From contig CP011126.1 of NCBI GenBank assembly GCA_001077715.1, forward strand, positions 1,488,001 through 1,552,000: DNA of 64,000 nucleotides, given 5' to 3'. A program made the translations under genes and the position numbers. The DNA comes from Candidatus Coxiella mudrowiae. Lineage in GTDB: Bacteria > Pseudomonadota > Gammaproteobacteria > Coxiellales > Coxiellaceae. The notes under the pieces are model-generated. The model saw nothing but the letters and a program-made list of their open reading frames with translations. It searched no databases and had not been told where the DNA came from. Positions 44,890 to 56,683 of this stretch are shown here, in pieces (the first letter of the stretch is position 1; each line of letters starts with the position of its first letter).

Positions 44890-45580
44890 ATGCGGAAACA
44901 TATAGGAGTTATTGACATTACTACTATTAGGGCAAAAATCTATATAAGAACTATTTTTAAAAAATCTGAACAAATAGATTCTTGATTCGACAATCATCCT
45001 ATATTTAGCTTTCATTCTATTTTTTTGAGCGATATAAAGCATAGGTTATCACTTAAAATTGTGACCAAATTGGGTACATTAGAATCTATTCACAGTCTTA
45101 AAATGATAGATGCAAATTTTATTATTATTCGATCAAATATTCCTCATTATGGATTTAAACGAATACAAAAAAATTGCCTTTGATTGTACTTAACCTGATT
45201 GCAATAACAGTAGAAGAATACCAACTAAAAATTTTTTAATATGTTGATGTGTTAAAAACTAGAGCTAGCATGTAAGGTGGTCTTTATTGAGAAATACTAG
45301 AAAAAGGCATAGTTTCAGTAATCTCTTTATCAGAATTATGTAAGGAAATAAATTCTTTAATTATGAATAAAATTATTCCTAGAAAATAAAGTCTAAATAA
45401 GTTGGAAACATAGAAATACAATTAAAGCAGTTAGATTTTGATTCTTATATCCTATGCTGTACTGAATTGCCTGAAGTGTACAACAAGACTAACTTAGGAA
45501 AACCCTATATTGATACACATCTCCTAGGGCATAAAGCTTTATTTTTTTCTAGTTTCTATTAATAAATACATGAAAATAAT
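44890..45580 (+). pseudogene. Aspartate/glutamate racemase, pseudogene
   Basis: From an ATG at 44890: MRKHIGVIDITTIRAKIYIR, then FDNHPIFSFHSI, DANFIIIRSNIPHYGFKRIQ (where the family has a catalytic CNTxH), LIVLNLIAITVEEYQ, and near the end DFDSYILCCTELPEVYN, TNLGKPYIDTHLLGHKALF. The CTELP motif is the second catalytic cysteine of aspartate racemases. The first cysteine is replaced (RSN). There are many stops and shifts. The former role was probably D-aspartate formation. Confidence 0.65.
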
Positions 45581-45838
45581 GATTTAATCCATTTAGCACC
45601 TTGCATGTAAACTTTAACGCAATCTAAATTGTAAAAAAATATTATGAATACTGGTGTAGAAAATCCTGTTTTAATTTGGTCCTATAAGTACTTTCAACTG
45701 TCAAGCACATTCTATATGACCTTTGTAATATTAATAATGCTTGTATAAAATAAAATTACCATAATAAACAGCTTTAAAATATTAAGTAGAACTTTTATCC
45801 TTGCTTTTTATTATACCATTAGCGATATAATTACGGAA
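45581..45838. other. Spacer, nothing recognisable
   Basis: AT-rich sequence without coding features. It may hold the eroded 5' end of the transporter gene that follows. Confidence 0.4.
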
Positions 45839-46290
45839 GTGTATAACTATAGAGAGATGAGAAATCTAATATGGATAAATCCTCTAATGTTATATATTTT
45901 CAGTGAAATACTTTTTATAGTTATAAACTTTACAATCAAAAATTCTACTCAGATTGACATTCCTTACTATATTGTTTTTTCTTTATTTCTAAAACATATA
46001 ATTACTTATTCCATTGCAACAGTTCTTAGTATATTTTTAAATAGTTATATTTTAAGAAAATTCAAACTTTTAATTTAGAGAAAATATTTTTGGATGAAAA
46101 GTTTAAGTTATACTACTATTGTGAAAATAGTTTTTATTTTAATATTTTTCTTGAATTTAGATCTTAATTTATTTTATAATATTTATTTAAAGAAATTTTA
46201 GATTTTTATATTTTTAAAATTATCTATAATTTTATTTATATTCTTTCTTTTTTCTTAATTGTAGATTTTTAAAATATCAGTAAGATTTAT
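45839..46290 (+). pseudogene. VUT/YhhQ-like (queuosine precursor) transporter, C-terminal remnant
   Basis: A 79-codon stretch reads RNLIWINPLMLYIFSEILFI and VINFTIKNSTQIDIPYYIVF then HIITYSIATVLSIFLNSYIL, three hydrophobic helices. After a stop the same frame continues KYFWMKSLSYTTIVKIVFIL and, shifted, LDFYIFKIIYNFIYILSF. The helix order and the 'xxFWxRSxxSTxxGExxF' position resemble VUT-family transporters for queuine precursors. The normal Gly-Glu there reads VKI. The assignment rests on pattern only. Confidence 0.4.
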
Positions 46291-46374
46291 ATATTTTTGA
46301 TAAAAATATCAAATTCAAACAATTTTTTAAAAGAATTTAATAGTTTTTATTATATAAAATACAGTACTCCTTTA

Positions 46375-46976
46375 GTCTGAAAGTAGATGATTGTAATTAC
46401 AGTAACGAATTTCATTCCAATTAGATTCAATAGAAGCTAAAAAATTTTTATAAGAATTATCAATTAATAAAATTTTAAAAGTACCTCTGATATAATTTTT
46501 CTATATAAGGAAAGGTAGATTTTTTTGGTTTAAGAAATCGAAAAAATGAGAATCTATTTCACTTGAAAATTTTTAAAGAATCTATATTTTTAAATAATAA
46601 AATCCTAATGAATTTTATATGTTTTCAATAAACAGGAGAATTTATATTTTCTTGATAGAGGTTTAATAAAACGTGCTACCGTTTTACTTTCATTTCCTAA
46701 CATAGATTTAATTTCATTAATCAATTCTTCTCGATCGAAAACGTGATCTAAATAAGACTTAAGATTTTTTAAATAGACCTTACTATTAATTTTCTCAAAT
46801 ATAAATTAGCGAATAAAATGATTTTCTTTTTTATAATTAAGAAAACTTTAAGTTATCATTTTTGATATGAATTTTACAGAGTAATTAGTTATCTTTTGAA
46901 TTTTAATTATCCCGACTCATTTTTGAAGTTTAAGAACAACATTACCTAAATCAAATACAATCCATTTAATTGTCAT
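46375..46976 (-). pseudogene. HAD-superfamily hydrolase (YihX-like), pseudogene
   Basis: ATG at 46976: MTIKWIVFDLGNVVLKLQK, motif I with DxG where active enzymes have DxxxT/V (DLGNVV, typical of YihX-like phosphatases). Then come KVYLKNLKSYLDHVFDREEL and INEIKSMLGNESKTVARFIK, and near the 3' end LLIDNSYKN with LASIESNWNEIRYCNYNHL in other frames, equal to motif IV (IDDSxxN) and the C-terminal strand. Multiple stops are present. Confidence 0.6.
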
Positions 46977-47190
46977 GTAACTGCTATAGGATTAATAGTT
47001 TTTTTTAAATGGCACTGTTTTATAAATAAAAATCTTAAATAGAGCTACCAAGCTCTAAAACAGTAAGAATAAATTTCTAATCCATACGAAACCAAATAAA
47101 GACCTATAAAAGTAGCCATTGACTTCTAGAGACCCTAAACGAAGCCTAAAAGGACTAAAGCGTATATAAAATTCTTATTAATATTGTATA
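46977..47190. other. Spacer, nothing recognisable
   Basis: AT-rich, no supported feature. Confidence 0.4.
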
Positions 47191-48180
47191 GGGTTGAATT
47201 TCTAAAGCTTGATACAGTGGGTTATAAATTAGTTTTGCAATGGTTATTAAGAAAAAATCTATAATGCAATCCATCAAAAGACAGGGTACAACAAATAAAT
47301 AAAATACCGATATTAGTCATAGCGTTACCCACAATGATAGATTTATGCTAGCTTACTTTTTCAAAGAATCGAGTAACGACAACTCGAAAAATAACTATCA
47401 TAAAACTACTTAGTAAAAATAAGCCACTTATTATATACGCTCCTCCAAGGAATAGATATTAAACATATGAAAAACATAATAAAATTGACTATAGCCATTA
47501 AGGTTAAAAAGTTAATCACCATAAATATTAGAAAAGACCTACCGCCTAATGAGAACTTATAATTTCATCTTTTTTTTCAGTTTTCACATCTTTTAGAATT
47601 TTAAGTACAATAAAAATAGAAATTAGCATAAAAGGAATTGCAGTTAGCGGCAACCATTCTTGATGGTAATACAAAACAAAAAACCTATAAGAGGACCAAT
47701 CTCTACACTTAAATTCATGGAAATATTAGTAAAGGAAAACCCCCATCTATGTTTTTTTGGCTTTGAACTGAAGTGCTACTGCTGAAAGCAGAGCTAAAGA
47801 GATAACCGAAATAAAAAGCTTGAGTAGTAAGGAAGTTATTAAATCCTAAATTAAAAATATTTGAATATGATACTACGCTAACACCAATATACATACATAA
47901 ATGAATAATAATACAATTAGGCTAAAAAGAATGACATTCTTTTTGTGATAATGATTAACATTTTAATGAAAGCCACCGCAGCGAGACAAATAGAAAATAT
48001 CCAAAAACTGACTATGTCTATACCTTGAGTAACTGCCAGAAGTTTTTGATTAAAAAGACAAACAGCAAAAAATGGGGGAAAATATTTCTTGAGTAAAAAA
48101 TGTGAAAAAGGGAGTAATGTAAATGTACTTCCTGTTCATAATTGTATTATTGTATGAATTGAGCTTTTATAATAGCGTAA
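47191..48180 (-). pseudogene. Major facilitator superfamily transporter, pseudogene
   Basis: Minus-strand hydrophobic fragments in order are VSFWIFSICLAAVAFIKMLI, NISMNLSVEIGPLIGFFVLY, EWLPLTAIPFMLISIFIVLK, SFLIFMVINFLTLMAIVNFI-like sequence, GGAYIISGLFLLSSFMIVIF then RVVVTRFFEK, and SIIVGNAMTNIGILFICC. The NxxxxxGPxxG and RFxxK patterns are those of MFS transporters. There are many stops and shifts, and the substrate is unknown. Confidence 0.6.
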
Positions 48181-48460
48181 TAAATATTTAGGGTTTATAT
48201 GTGATATTAGGTAAATTTTTGGAAAGAATCGCTTTAAGACTATAAATCCTTAAAAACTACCCATACCCCTTCAAAAAAGTCATATATTTTTATTTATAGC
48301 CTATCATAAAAATTTTTCTGAATGGAAGTAAAACTTTATTATTTGTCTGTATAAGAGGAGAATGAAAATTATTTGGCATCTAGAATCCAATTACTCCGCC
48401 TAGATTTAGTAATTTTAAAATATTATGAATCAATACGTTATGAGAATTAAGCCACTAGAA
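48181..48460. other. Spacer, nothing recognisable
   Basis: AT-rich, no supported feature. Confidence 0.4.
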
Positions 48461-48770
48461 ATATGCATTAGTAAAAAGATAATCATAATCTATCTTTTTC
48501 TGAAGGGGAAAAATTCGCTATATCTCCTTCAATAAATTTAAGATGTGGGGTGGTGGGTAAGAGGCTTTTGCTTCCTTAAGCATGTCCAGGGAAGAATCTA
48601 GTCCAATCACATTAATATTAAGTCACCGGTCTTTTAATAAATGGTACTATTCCCAGGACCGCAACCCAGATAATAGACAATACGGGGACTGAAGGAATTT
48701 GGAATCATAGCCAATAAATTTCGATCCGGTCGAGTCCTTGCACTAAGAAATTAACTATAGATTTTAGCGT
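48461..48770 (-). pseudogene. SAM-dependent methyltransferase (trans-aconitate methyltransferase-like), remnant
   Basis: The minus strand gives [20 protein letters not shown] then CGPGNSTI, the SAM-binding motif I (LGCGPGNST), and in other frames VIGLDSSLDMLKEAKAS (motif II) and LKFIEGDIANFSPSEK. The LLxx[14 protein letters not shown] layout is that of Tam-like enzymes. Only the N-terminal ~100 residues are traceable. The sequence upstream (48771-48960) has an unassigned fragment, NKDLQEILSQMELGT. Confidence 0.6.
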
Positions 48771-49089
48771 TCCAGGATATACTTAATCTGAAATCATAAG
48801 ATCAACCATTTACCATCATTAGTCCCTTAACGCAAGCTTTACTCGTATTCAGCATTCTAAAGACTTATGTGCCTAGCTCCATTTGACTTAATATTTCTTG
48901 TAGATCCTTATTGGATGAATAAGCCTCTGTCTTGAGAATAAATTCAATTTTCTGTGTGAACCTTCGTTTATAATCAAAATCTATGCTATTCTCTTAAAAT
49001 GAGTAAAAAAATATAAATATTACAATCGTCGGATCCTAGTTTTGCTCTGTTAAGTGCTTTTTTATTTTTTATCTAACCATTACCATAAA

Positions 49090-49690
49090 TAATCAATTTG
49101 GATTTTTACTCTTTGAACAATTTAAAGAGCTTGATTTTATAGGACCTTTAGAAATCATTGCACTTTGGAGTCAAAAATTTAATGGTCCTAAAGAACTAAT
49201 TATAGTAAATGAAACAGGCAATGAAGTTACTAGCGCTAAGGAATTAACTATTAAAACTCACACTAGTTTTGAAAACTGCTAATTCATTAGATTATTTTTT
49301 AGTACCAGGAGGCCTAGTGTACCCGAAAGGAAGTTAATAATAAATTAATTTCTTTCATTAAAACACAATTTTTATTGTACAAATAGATTTTATCCGTTTG
49401 CATGGGCATGTTCTTACTTCACTCCGCTGGATTGTTGCATGGCAAGTATTACATGGCAAGAGAATAAAAAACTCATTGAGCATCTTTGAATAGACTGAAA
49501 GAACTAAAAGAGATTAAAGTAATCAAAGAACGATTTGTTAGAGACAACAATATATAGACGTCGGAAGGCATATCAGCTAGCATTGATATGACACTAGCAT
49601 TCATTTCTGAAACAGATGATGAGAAAACAGCTAGAGATGTACAATTGCACATAGAATATATTGTTATTGACAAGAAAAAATTTATCTGAA
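49090..49690 (+). pseudogene. DJ-1/PfpI-family protein, pseudogene
   Basis: The + strand reads FGFLLFEQFKELDFIGPLEI then IALWSQKFNGPKELIIVNET, SAKELTIKTHTSFENC, and, in shifted frames, LDYFLVPGGLV (GG turn), MFLLHSAGLLHGK and ERFVRDNNIWTSEGISASID-like sequence, MTLAFISETDDEKTA. The order is that of the class I glutamine amidotransferase-like fold of PfpI/ThiJ proteins. The nucleophile-elbow cysteine is lost in a frameshifted segment. It is non-functional. Confidence 0.65.
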
Positions 49691-50974
49691 GCACGATAAT
49701 TATTTGTCAGCTTATATTACCAACAAACTTTTCTAAAATATAAGATGAGACACTTAATTAAATCATTAGTTAGGGATATAAAGCCGCCTGACCTTTGAAA
49801 GGGCATTTCATTTATTCAATTAATGAACTAATGAAAAAATGGAATAGACAATTTATTTTCAGTTTGATGAAAATATAATAATTTCTATTTATAAATAGTA
49901 TTAAATAAAAAAAATCTTAATGAAAATCTATTTTTTTTATTTATTATTAGTAACTCAAACTAGTAGGTAAACAATATGTTTATTATTATTTCGAAAGGAT
50001 TGAACACCAATTTATTTCATAAGAAAAAGTTTGTATTATTCTAATTGAATCCGAAACTAAAATAAATAATGTAAAAAAAATAACTTTATCCAAGAAATTA
50101 TAGATAAGATTAATAATAGCAGTCTAAAAAATAGCCTATTCTATCTAAGCTAACTATTGATGAGCACGTATCAAAAGCAGAGTGTGCGACAAATTTATTG
50201 CTCTTGCTTAAAATTAATTGCCCGCGACATTTCTTTTTCTGTTTTGTTTAGCTTGATTTTTTAAAATTTTTATTCAAGATATGTGCTTCTTTTAGGTAGA
50301 TCTTTCTTACTTTTTTATTATAAGTCTAACTTCTTGTTGCATGTTCTTAGGATTTTTCGCTTAACAACTAGTTTTGAAATCCTAGGGCTCTTTAAATTAA
50401 GATTATAAAAATTAGTTAAAACAAAATTATAAAGTTCCGTGTCAGTAGGTTCGCGACTAAAAATTTAACTGCTACAGAGTATACTTCATTATCATTTCTT
50501 TCAAAAAGATCAACCCAGAAAGAATTTTCTAATAGACCCGTTACTGTAATTGTATATTGTTTTTTTATGATATTAAAAAGCATATCTATTGAGAAGCAAT
50601 TAGTTTAAATCCTAGAATAATGAAAATGATGCATATATTCAATATTTACTTGAGAGAAGAGATAGTTGAAAATAAGCTTGATATTAATAGTAAAATCTTT
50701 CTGTAAGAAAATTTTTTTTATTATATATAAAAACATGGGTCCTAAAGAACTTTGTTAATATGATTATAATATTTTCTATCATAACAGGATCTACATAGTC
50801 ACTATTCATATTAATAAATTCTATACTTTACTTAAAAAGTATTACTATCATATCGACTTTTATTGGAATAATTATATAGGAATTATACAGCACGCAGTGA
50901 TAAAAAAATTCAAACACGGTGTACAACAGCTCAGAAAAATGAATTAGTATTTCGCTCTCTGATAAGAACTCTCA
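49691..50974. other. AT-rich stretch, nothing recognisable
   Basis: About 1.3 kb without a coding region or RNA gene that I can support. A weak trace near 50400-50600 is unassignable. Confidence 0.5.
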
Positions 50975-52078
50975 ATGAATGAAACTTCCAAAAATTTGCT
51001 TATACTGAACTCCTGGAGTCTATTAAAGACCGTATCATTCAAGTACAGCATAAAGCATTTAAAGCTGTCAATAAAGAATTAATCGCTCTCTATTGAGATA
51101 TTGGCCAGGCCATTGCGGAGCACCAGAAATTTGAAAATTTTGAAAAATCTATCGTAGAAAGAATAGATCATGACCTTCAAATTTTTTACTTAGGGATAAG
51201 GGGTTTTTCAGATGAAAAACTTTGGCGTATGAGATTATTCTATAAAATCTATTGTTCTCAAAAAAACTCGCACCACTAGTTCGAGAAATTAGCTGGATCT
51301 ATAACCTCGTTATTATGGAGAAATGCAAAGATAATCTACAACGTAAGTTATACATCTGCATGTCTCATAAATATGGATAGAGAAAATTTTTTTGATTTAC
51401 TATATCAAAAATAAAATTTATGAAAAAACTCTACTTAATCAGACTAATTTTTATAAAACTCTTCTAAATAAGATACACGATCAAGCTAAATTAGCTGTAA
51501 AAGATAAATATATTTTCAGCTTTTTAGAATTAGCTGAGGAGCATACTAAACCTGAGCTAAAAGAAGGATTGTTGACTAAAATTGAGTGCTTCTTATGAGA
51601 AATCGGTAACATGTTTACTTTTATACGAAATCAATATCGCTTGGAAGTCGACGGACATAAATTTTTTATTCATATTTTACTTTACTATCGGCAACTACAT
51701 TGCTTAATGGCAATTGAATTAAAATCTGTTGAATTTCAACCTGAATACATTGAAAAAATTAAATTTTATTTATGAGCACTTTGATAAAAAATATTAAAAT
51801 TAAAAAATGAAAATTTTTCGATAGGAATTATTCTCTTTGCAGAAGTAAAAATAAAACGATTGTTGAATACACATTACACTATACTACTAAACCTATCAGC
51901 GTTTCCGAATATAAGCTTTTTAACCAATTACCAATTACCAATTACCAATTACCAATTACCAATTACCAATTACCAATTACCAATTACCAATTACCAAAAA
52001 TTACAGAAAAAACTGCCGTCACAAGAGCTTATTGCTATATTTCTCGATGGAATTTATTCAAAAGGGCTTCATATTTGA
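50975..52078 (+). pseudogene. DUF1016 (PDDEXK nuclease-like, YhcG) protein, pseudogene
   Basis: Fragments in order are LLESIKDRIIQVQHKAFKAV, NKELIALY then DIGQAIAEHQKFENF, GIRGFSDEKLWRMRLFYKIY, YEKTLLNQTNFYKTLLNKIH and DQAKLAVKDKYIFSFLELAE. These are followed by FIRNQYRLEVDGHKFFIHIL, LMAIELK and KKLPSQELIAIFLDG. This covers the N-terminal helical region and the nuclease domain with the D..F..D and E.K residues of DUF1016, seen in restriction-linked and solitary nucleases. At least six frame breaks occur, and a heptanucleotide expansion (51924-51993) lies near the 3' end. Confidence 0.8.
51924..51997. repeat. 7-bp tandem array, 10 perfect copies
   Basis: CCAATTA repeats ten times without error from 51924 to 51993, then CCAA. 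Because 7 is not divisible by 3, the translation cycles through NYQLPIT with a 21-bp period. It lies where normal relatives read from SEYKLF into LQKKLP. Confidence 0.95.
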
Positions 52079-52396
52079 CACATGCTAGAAATCCTAATGA
52101 GATCAAGTTTAATAAAAGACGGCTTGATAAGAAAGAAAAGCTTTTATATATTAATGAAAACTTTTACACAACTTTCAAACTTTTAGCCACCGTAGGAAAA
52201 ACATTTTACCAATAGCGGTAGAGATTGTTCATATGTAGTGTTTCACTAAAAATACTTCACTAAAGAACTCTATCGCAAAATTAAATTGATTCATCAGCGC
52301 TTATGGCTTTTAAAACCTTGAGAATTATCATTTATGAGTTAGAAGTATTATGTTCGTGATAAAGTGCCTCCACAATTGGGAAAGACCTTTTTATGA
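52079..52396. other. Spacer before tRNA-Thr, nothing recognisable
   Basis: AT-rich; no supported feature. Confidence 0.4.
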
Positions 52397-52469
<73 letters not shown>

Positions 52470-52749
52470 AAAACTTCTTGATTTTCCTCCGTACTTCCCT
52501 GTACTTGTTTTCTTAGTCTTCTCACTGTATCCTGCCCACCATTCCTTAGAGGGCGTTCGGCGGCGTAAACCTTCGGCTTCGTGGAATTTCTGTCTTACCC
52601 ACCTAAGCACCTCCGTAAATATCAATCACTACGAGCGGTGCTTATGATCACGTAAGCTAGCACTGAGGTCAAGTCGTTCAAAACAAATTCCTAAATTGCA
52701 AATTAATACCACTTCACTTATAAGAAGCAAACATTTATCAGGAAGACTA
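52470..52749. other. Spacer between tRNA-Thr and pilA
   Basis: No gene is visible; an apparent minus-strand reading frame here is a read-through of the tRNA. Confidence 0.4.
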
Positions 52750-53187
52750 ATGCAAAGGCAGAATGCTGCTGGGTTTACATTGATGAAATTTTTCGTTGTA
52801 ATCGCCATTATTGGAATCTTGGTAATCGTCACCATCCCCTCCACCATCCCCTCTTATCGGATATATACCCATTGAGCACATTACACCGAGGTGGTACAAG
52901 CCACAGCTTCCTATAAATTAGTCATCGAAGAATGTTATCAAACGACTAAAGATCTTTCTGAATGTTCAGCCGGCAAAAAATGGTATTCCTCCCACTATAG
53001 CTTCCGGTAGCGGACGAGGATTTATAAATACCATTGACGTTAAAGACCGAATTATTACAGTAATACCACAGGCAAAATATGGTATTTAACCTAAAGACGA
53101 CTATATCTTAACATACACCCTACAAGAAGAAATTTTATTGTGGTCAACCAGCGCGGCGGAGGAGTAGCGACCGGTTATGCCAATTGA
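52750..53187 (+). pseudogene. pilA: Type IV major pilin PilA, pseudogene
   Basis: From the ATG at 52750: MQRQNAAGFTLMKFFVVIAI then IGILVIVTIPSTIPSYRIYT, the prepilin leader cut after Gly-8 followed by the hydrophobic helix. The invariant Glu5 of mature pilin (FTLxE) is Lys here. A 12-bp duplication repeats TIPS, a stop follows YTH, and frameshifts later separate ATASYKLVIEECYQTTKDLS from GSGRGFINTIDVKDRIITVI. It would have formed the pilus fibre. The pilB ATG overlaps the 3' end by 11 bp. Confidence 0.85.
52831..52854. repeat. 12-bp near-perfect duplication in pilA
   Basis: ACCATCCCCTCC at 52831-52842 is followed by ACCATCCCCTCT at 52843-52854. It is in frame and adds one TIPS. Confidence 0.85.
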
Positions 53188-54733
53188 TTCCGAGGGCTTA
53201 ACCCACATTCTAGTTCAACAAAACATCTTGACCCAAAAACAAATTCTGTCAGTCCTGGAGCAGGCCCAGAAGGTCTGATCTCTTCGCCTTTCTTACATTA
53301 TCTTGTAACTCAAAAAATTATACCTTCAAAGGAGATAGCAAAGGCTTGCACAAATTATTTTGAGTTCAAAACTATCGATTTAAATAAGTCTTCAGACTGA
53401 TTTCTAACGGAACTGCTGCCACGCAATTGTTTAAAATATTATGGCTTTCCTTCCTCTTCTTGAAAATCCAAATACGCTCATGATTAGCAACCCTGCGATT
53501 TTCCCACTGATTGAAAAATTACAATTTCAAACTAATAAACAATATAAAATAGTTTTTTTCTAGTTAAAATTAATTTATTGTCTTAATAAATAAATTAACC
53601 AGCCAACAGATTTACAGTTCTGCAATTCATATAAAGAGTACTGTTATAGAATTAGTAAACCAGATTCTCACCGACACCATTTACCGAGAAGCTTCCGATA
53701 TTCACTTTGAACCAATGAAACAGTATTATCGCATTTGAGAGTCGATGAAATTTTATATCCAATAATAGAGTTATTCCTGACGAAATCAACAGCAATTTGC
53801 AGTCGGTTAAAAGTGCTTGTAAAGTTAGATATTTCAGAGAAGGGTCTTCCTTAAGATGGTCGGTTTCAATTTACTGCGTCCATAAACCTAACTCGAGATT
53901 GTCGCCTCAGTAGTTGTTCAACAGTATCTGAAGAGAAAATTATCATTTGTTTATTGAACCCAGTTCACCATTTTTTGAATTTAGAAGAACTTAGAATGGA
54001 TGAAAGATCACAACAATTATTCATAAAGAAAATTGAACAACCTCAGGACTTGATCCTAATCGCTGGGCCCAACGGGAAGCGGAAAAACAGTTTCGCTTTA
54101 CGCAGCTCTTAACCATATTAATTCCTTTCAAAAAAATATTTCTACCATAGAATATCCCATCTAAATTCAACTTGCTGGTATCAATCAAGTAGCTGTTAAC
54201 AAAAAATTAGGGCTTAATTTTTCGACTATTCTAGGAACTTTTTTACGCCAAGATCCTGACATTATCATGATTATCGAAATCCGTGATCTTGATACAACCT
54301 CAATCGCTATACGTGCCTCTTACACTGGGCATCTTGTTTTAGCCACTTACATACTAACAGCGCATCCGAATCCATTGCTTGTTTAATAGATATGGGTATT
54401 GAGCCCTTCAATATTTTGTTAACACGCTCAAACTCGTCATTGCTCAGCAATCAATTCGTTGTCTCTGTTCCCATTGAAAAGCCACTCTTCCACCCTATAC
54501 TTTCTGTTCAAACGGCTATTAAGGGCGAACCAGTATCTATGAATTATTATCTCTTACCTCGACTATCCTATCCATGAACTTATTTTAAATAAATGTTGAG
54601 CACAGATTATTGTAAAACAAGCTGTAAAGAAGGTATACAAACTCTCTGGAAAGCAGGTTTAACAAAAGTAGCAGAAAACATTACCGATCTTACAGAGCTC
54701 CGTCGCGTTGTTCAGGAAGACAGTTATGTTTAA
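53177..54733 (+). pseudogene. pilB: Type IV pilus extension ATPase PilB, pseudogene
   Basis: Starts MPIDSEGLTHILVQQNILTQ. Then, in changing frames: STAICSRLKVLVKLDISEKG and LPQDGRF-like sequence (the conserved KLDIxExRxPQDGR), DLILIAGP with a frameshift inside the Walker A (GPTGSGKT), [28 protein letters not shown] (Walker B/Asp box), [20 protein letters not shown] then [12 protein letters not shown] (His box). The family order is complete but at least eight breaks are present. Confidence 0.85.
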
Positions 54734-55802
54734 TTTTTGGTATAAGAGAATCAAGCGAAAAGCTATTGTTATTTTTTGCAGCTCTTAAATATATTAGTTA
54801 ATGCTGGGTTTTCCAAAAGATTCTCACTTTCCTTGTTGGCATCGGACACCGCTTTGAACCCTCTACATCAATTAATTTTAGAAATTAGCGACAAAATTTA
54901 AAATGGATGGAGTCTATCTAAATCTATGTATGAAAGCATATCTTCGTTATTTTAAACACATTCACTCGGAAATAGTTTACGCAGCCAAAAAATCTGGAAA
55001 ATTACAAAATTTATTGAAATTGCTCATTCAGCATGAAGAATAACTTTTTACGCTTAAGAAAAAAATTAGAAAAGTGACCCATTATCTTTTAGTTTTTATT
55101 TAAACTGTAATTTAAATTACTTTTGGTTTCCTGGAATTTATAATTCTCCAATTTCAAAATATTTTCTCCGAATTTTACACTCGGTTACTCCTATTTACTC
55201 GTTTTATTATTACATGCTCCCAGAATATACAGGAATATGGCCTTCCTAATAAACTTTTCGTGAGCTGCTTTTATCTAAATCAAAAAAAATTTCTCAAAGA
55301 TTTCAGATTATATAGATTTGATTTTATTTAAAATACCAATTCTTGGCAGCTTAATTAAAAAATAACTCACTTTCGTTGTATCTAAAGATAGTGACAAAAA
55401 TGACAGCAGCGAGTATCCCTTTAGTGAAAACTATACTAACAACGAATCATATTATTTCTAATCGAATTTTAAAGCATTGTCTTGCTAAATTACCTGATTG
55501 GATTAATGCTGGAAAATCCTTAAAAGCCTCCGTTCAAAAAACAAATCTATTTTCGCTACAGATTATTCAACTTCTTCATATTTCAGAAAATTTAGAAACT
55601 TTAAATGAAATGCTTTAGACCATTGCTTGCTAGCGTTTACCACGAAACAATTACTAGCATTTACTATAAAACAATTAATGGACAATATACTCGTTTAATT
55701 GAACGTTTCGAACCTCTCATCATGATATTATTGGCTTTAGTCATTGGAAGTCTCGTTATTGCTATGTATTTACCTTTATTCCAAATGGGTTCCGTTTTAT
55801 AA
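54726..55802 (+). pseudogene. pilC: Type IV pilus inner-membrane platform protein PilC, pseudogene
   Basis: ATG overlaps the end of pilB. Traces in order: MFNFWYKRIKRKAIVIF, DLILFKIPILGSLIKK (conserved in GspF/PilC between helices), SIPLVKTILTTNHIISNRIL, ISENLETLNEML and, in the last open part (55605-55802), FEPLIMILLALVIGSLVIAM then YLPLFQMGSVL, the conserved C-terminal helix and YLPLF motif of GspF proteins. Many stops and shifts are present. Confidence 0.8.
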
Positions 55803-55818
55803 AATAAGGCATTTTTTT

Positions 55819-56670
55819 ATGAAATTTATTTCAAACTTTCAAGCCAATTTTTATATTATTGTTGCTATAAGTACTCTTATGGGATTAGTAGTAGGTAGTT
55901 TTCTAAATATCGTTATTGTTCGTTACCTTATTATTTTGGAAACTGAATGGCGCCGCAAATGTCAGCGTCATCTCAATTTTCCTCTTGAACCAAAGCTAAA
56001 ATTTAATTTTCTCATTTTTTGTTCACACTGTTTGCAATCTAAAAAGCCTATAAAAATTATTCACAATATACCCTTAGTGAGGTACTTCCTATTTCGGGGA
56101 CGCTGTGTCAATTGTTACAAGAAAATAAAGACATATTACATTCTAGTAGAATTCTTGTCTGCTGTTCGTTTTTATTGTGATTCGTTATCAAATTACCTGG
56201 CATTCGCTAGCTTCTCTCTTATTTACATAGCTATTAATCGTACTTTTTTATTGATCTTTACAAGTAATTCTTACCGGATAGCATCACCTTACCCACATTG
56301 TGGCTTGGACTCTTTTTAAGTTTGTTCTCAGTTTTTACGACACCTCATCACGCCATCTTCGGCGCCATATTGAGTTATAGGCTCTTGTGGATTACAGCTA
56401 TTTTCTATTGATTAATCCGCGGAAAATAAGGGATGGGGCATGGAGATTTTAAAATGCTAGGGATGATTGGTGCCTAGTTAAGAGCTCAGGCTGTATTAAA
56501 TACACTCTTATTGGGTGTATTTCTGGGTCTTCTATCTAGTATTCTCCTCCTTTTTCTGAAAAAATATCTTTCAAAAATCCAATTCTATTTGGTCCCTTTA
56601 TTGCTATTAAAGGCTGGGTTTCCCTTTTATGGGAACCAGAGGTATTATACGCTTTATTTTCTTCTTTATT
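55819..56670 (+). pseudogene. pilD: Prepilin peptidase PilD, pseudogene
   Basis: ATG at 55819. Open to 56317 with MGLVVGSFLNIVIVRYLIIL (N-terminal GSFLNVVIxR signature), FCSHCLQ and CVNCYKK (two CxxC zinc pairs) and HNIPLVRYFLFRGR. After breaks the C-terminal catalytic aspartate region reads GMGHGDFKMLGMIG (GxGDxKLLAxxG), followed by LGVFLGLLSSILLLFLKKYL. The original would be about 280 aa and three or more lesions split it. It directly precedes coaE, the usual order. Confidence 0.85.
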
Positions 56671-56683
56671 TTAAGGATGGAAA

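Noticed and set aside
51924-51997. CRISPR-like array
   Set aside because: The 7-bp units are contiguous with no spacers; a simple tandem repeat. The 12-bp and 16-bp arrays were rejected for the same reason.
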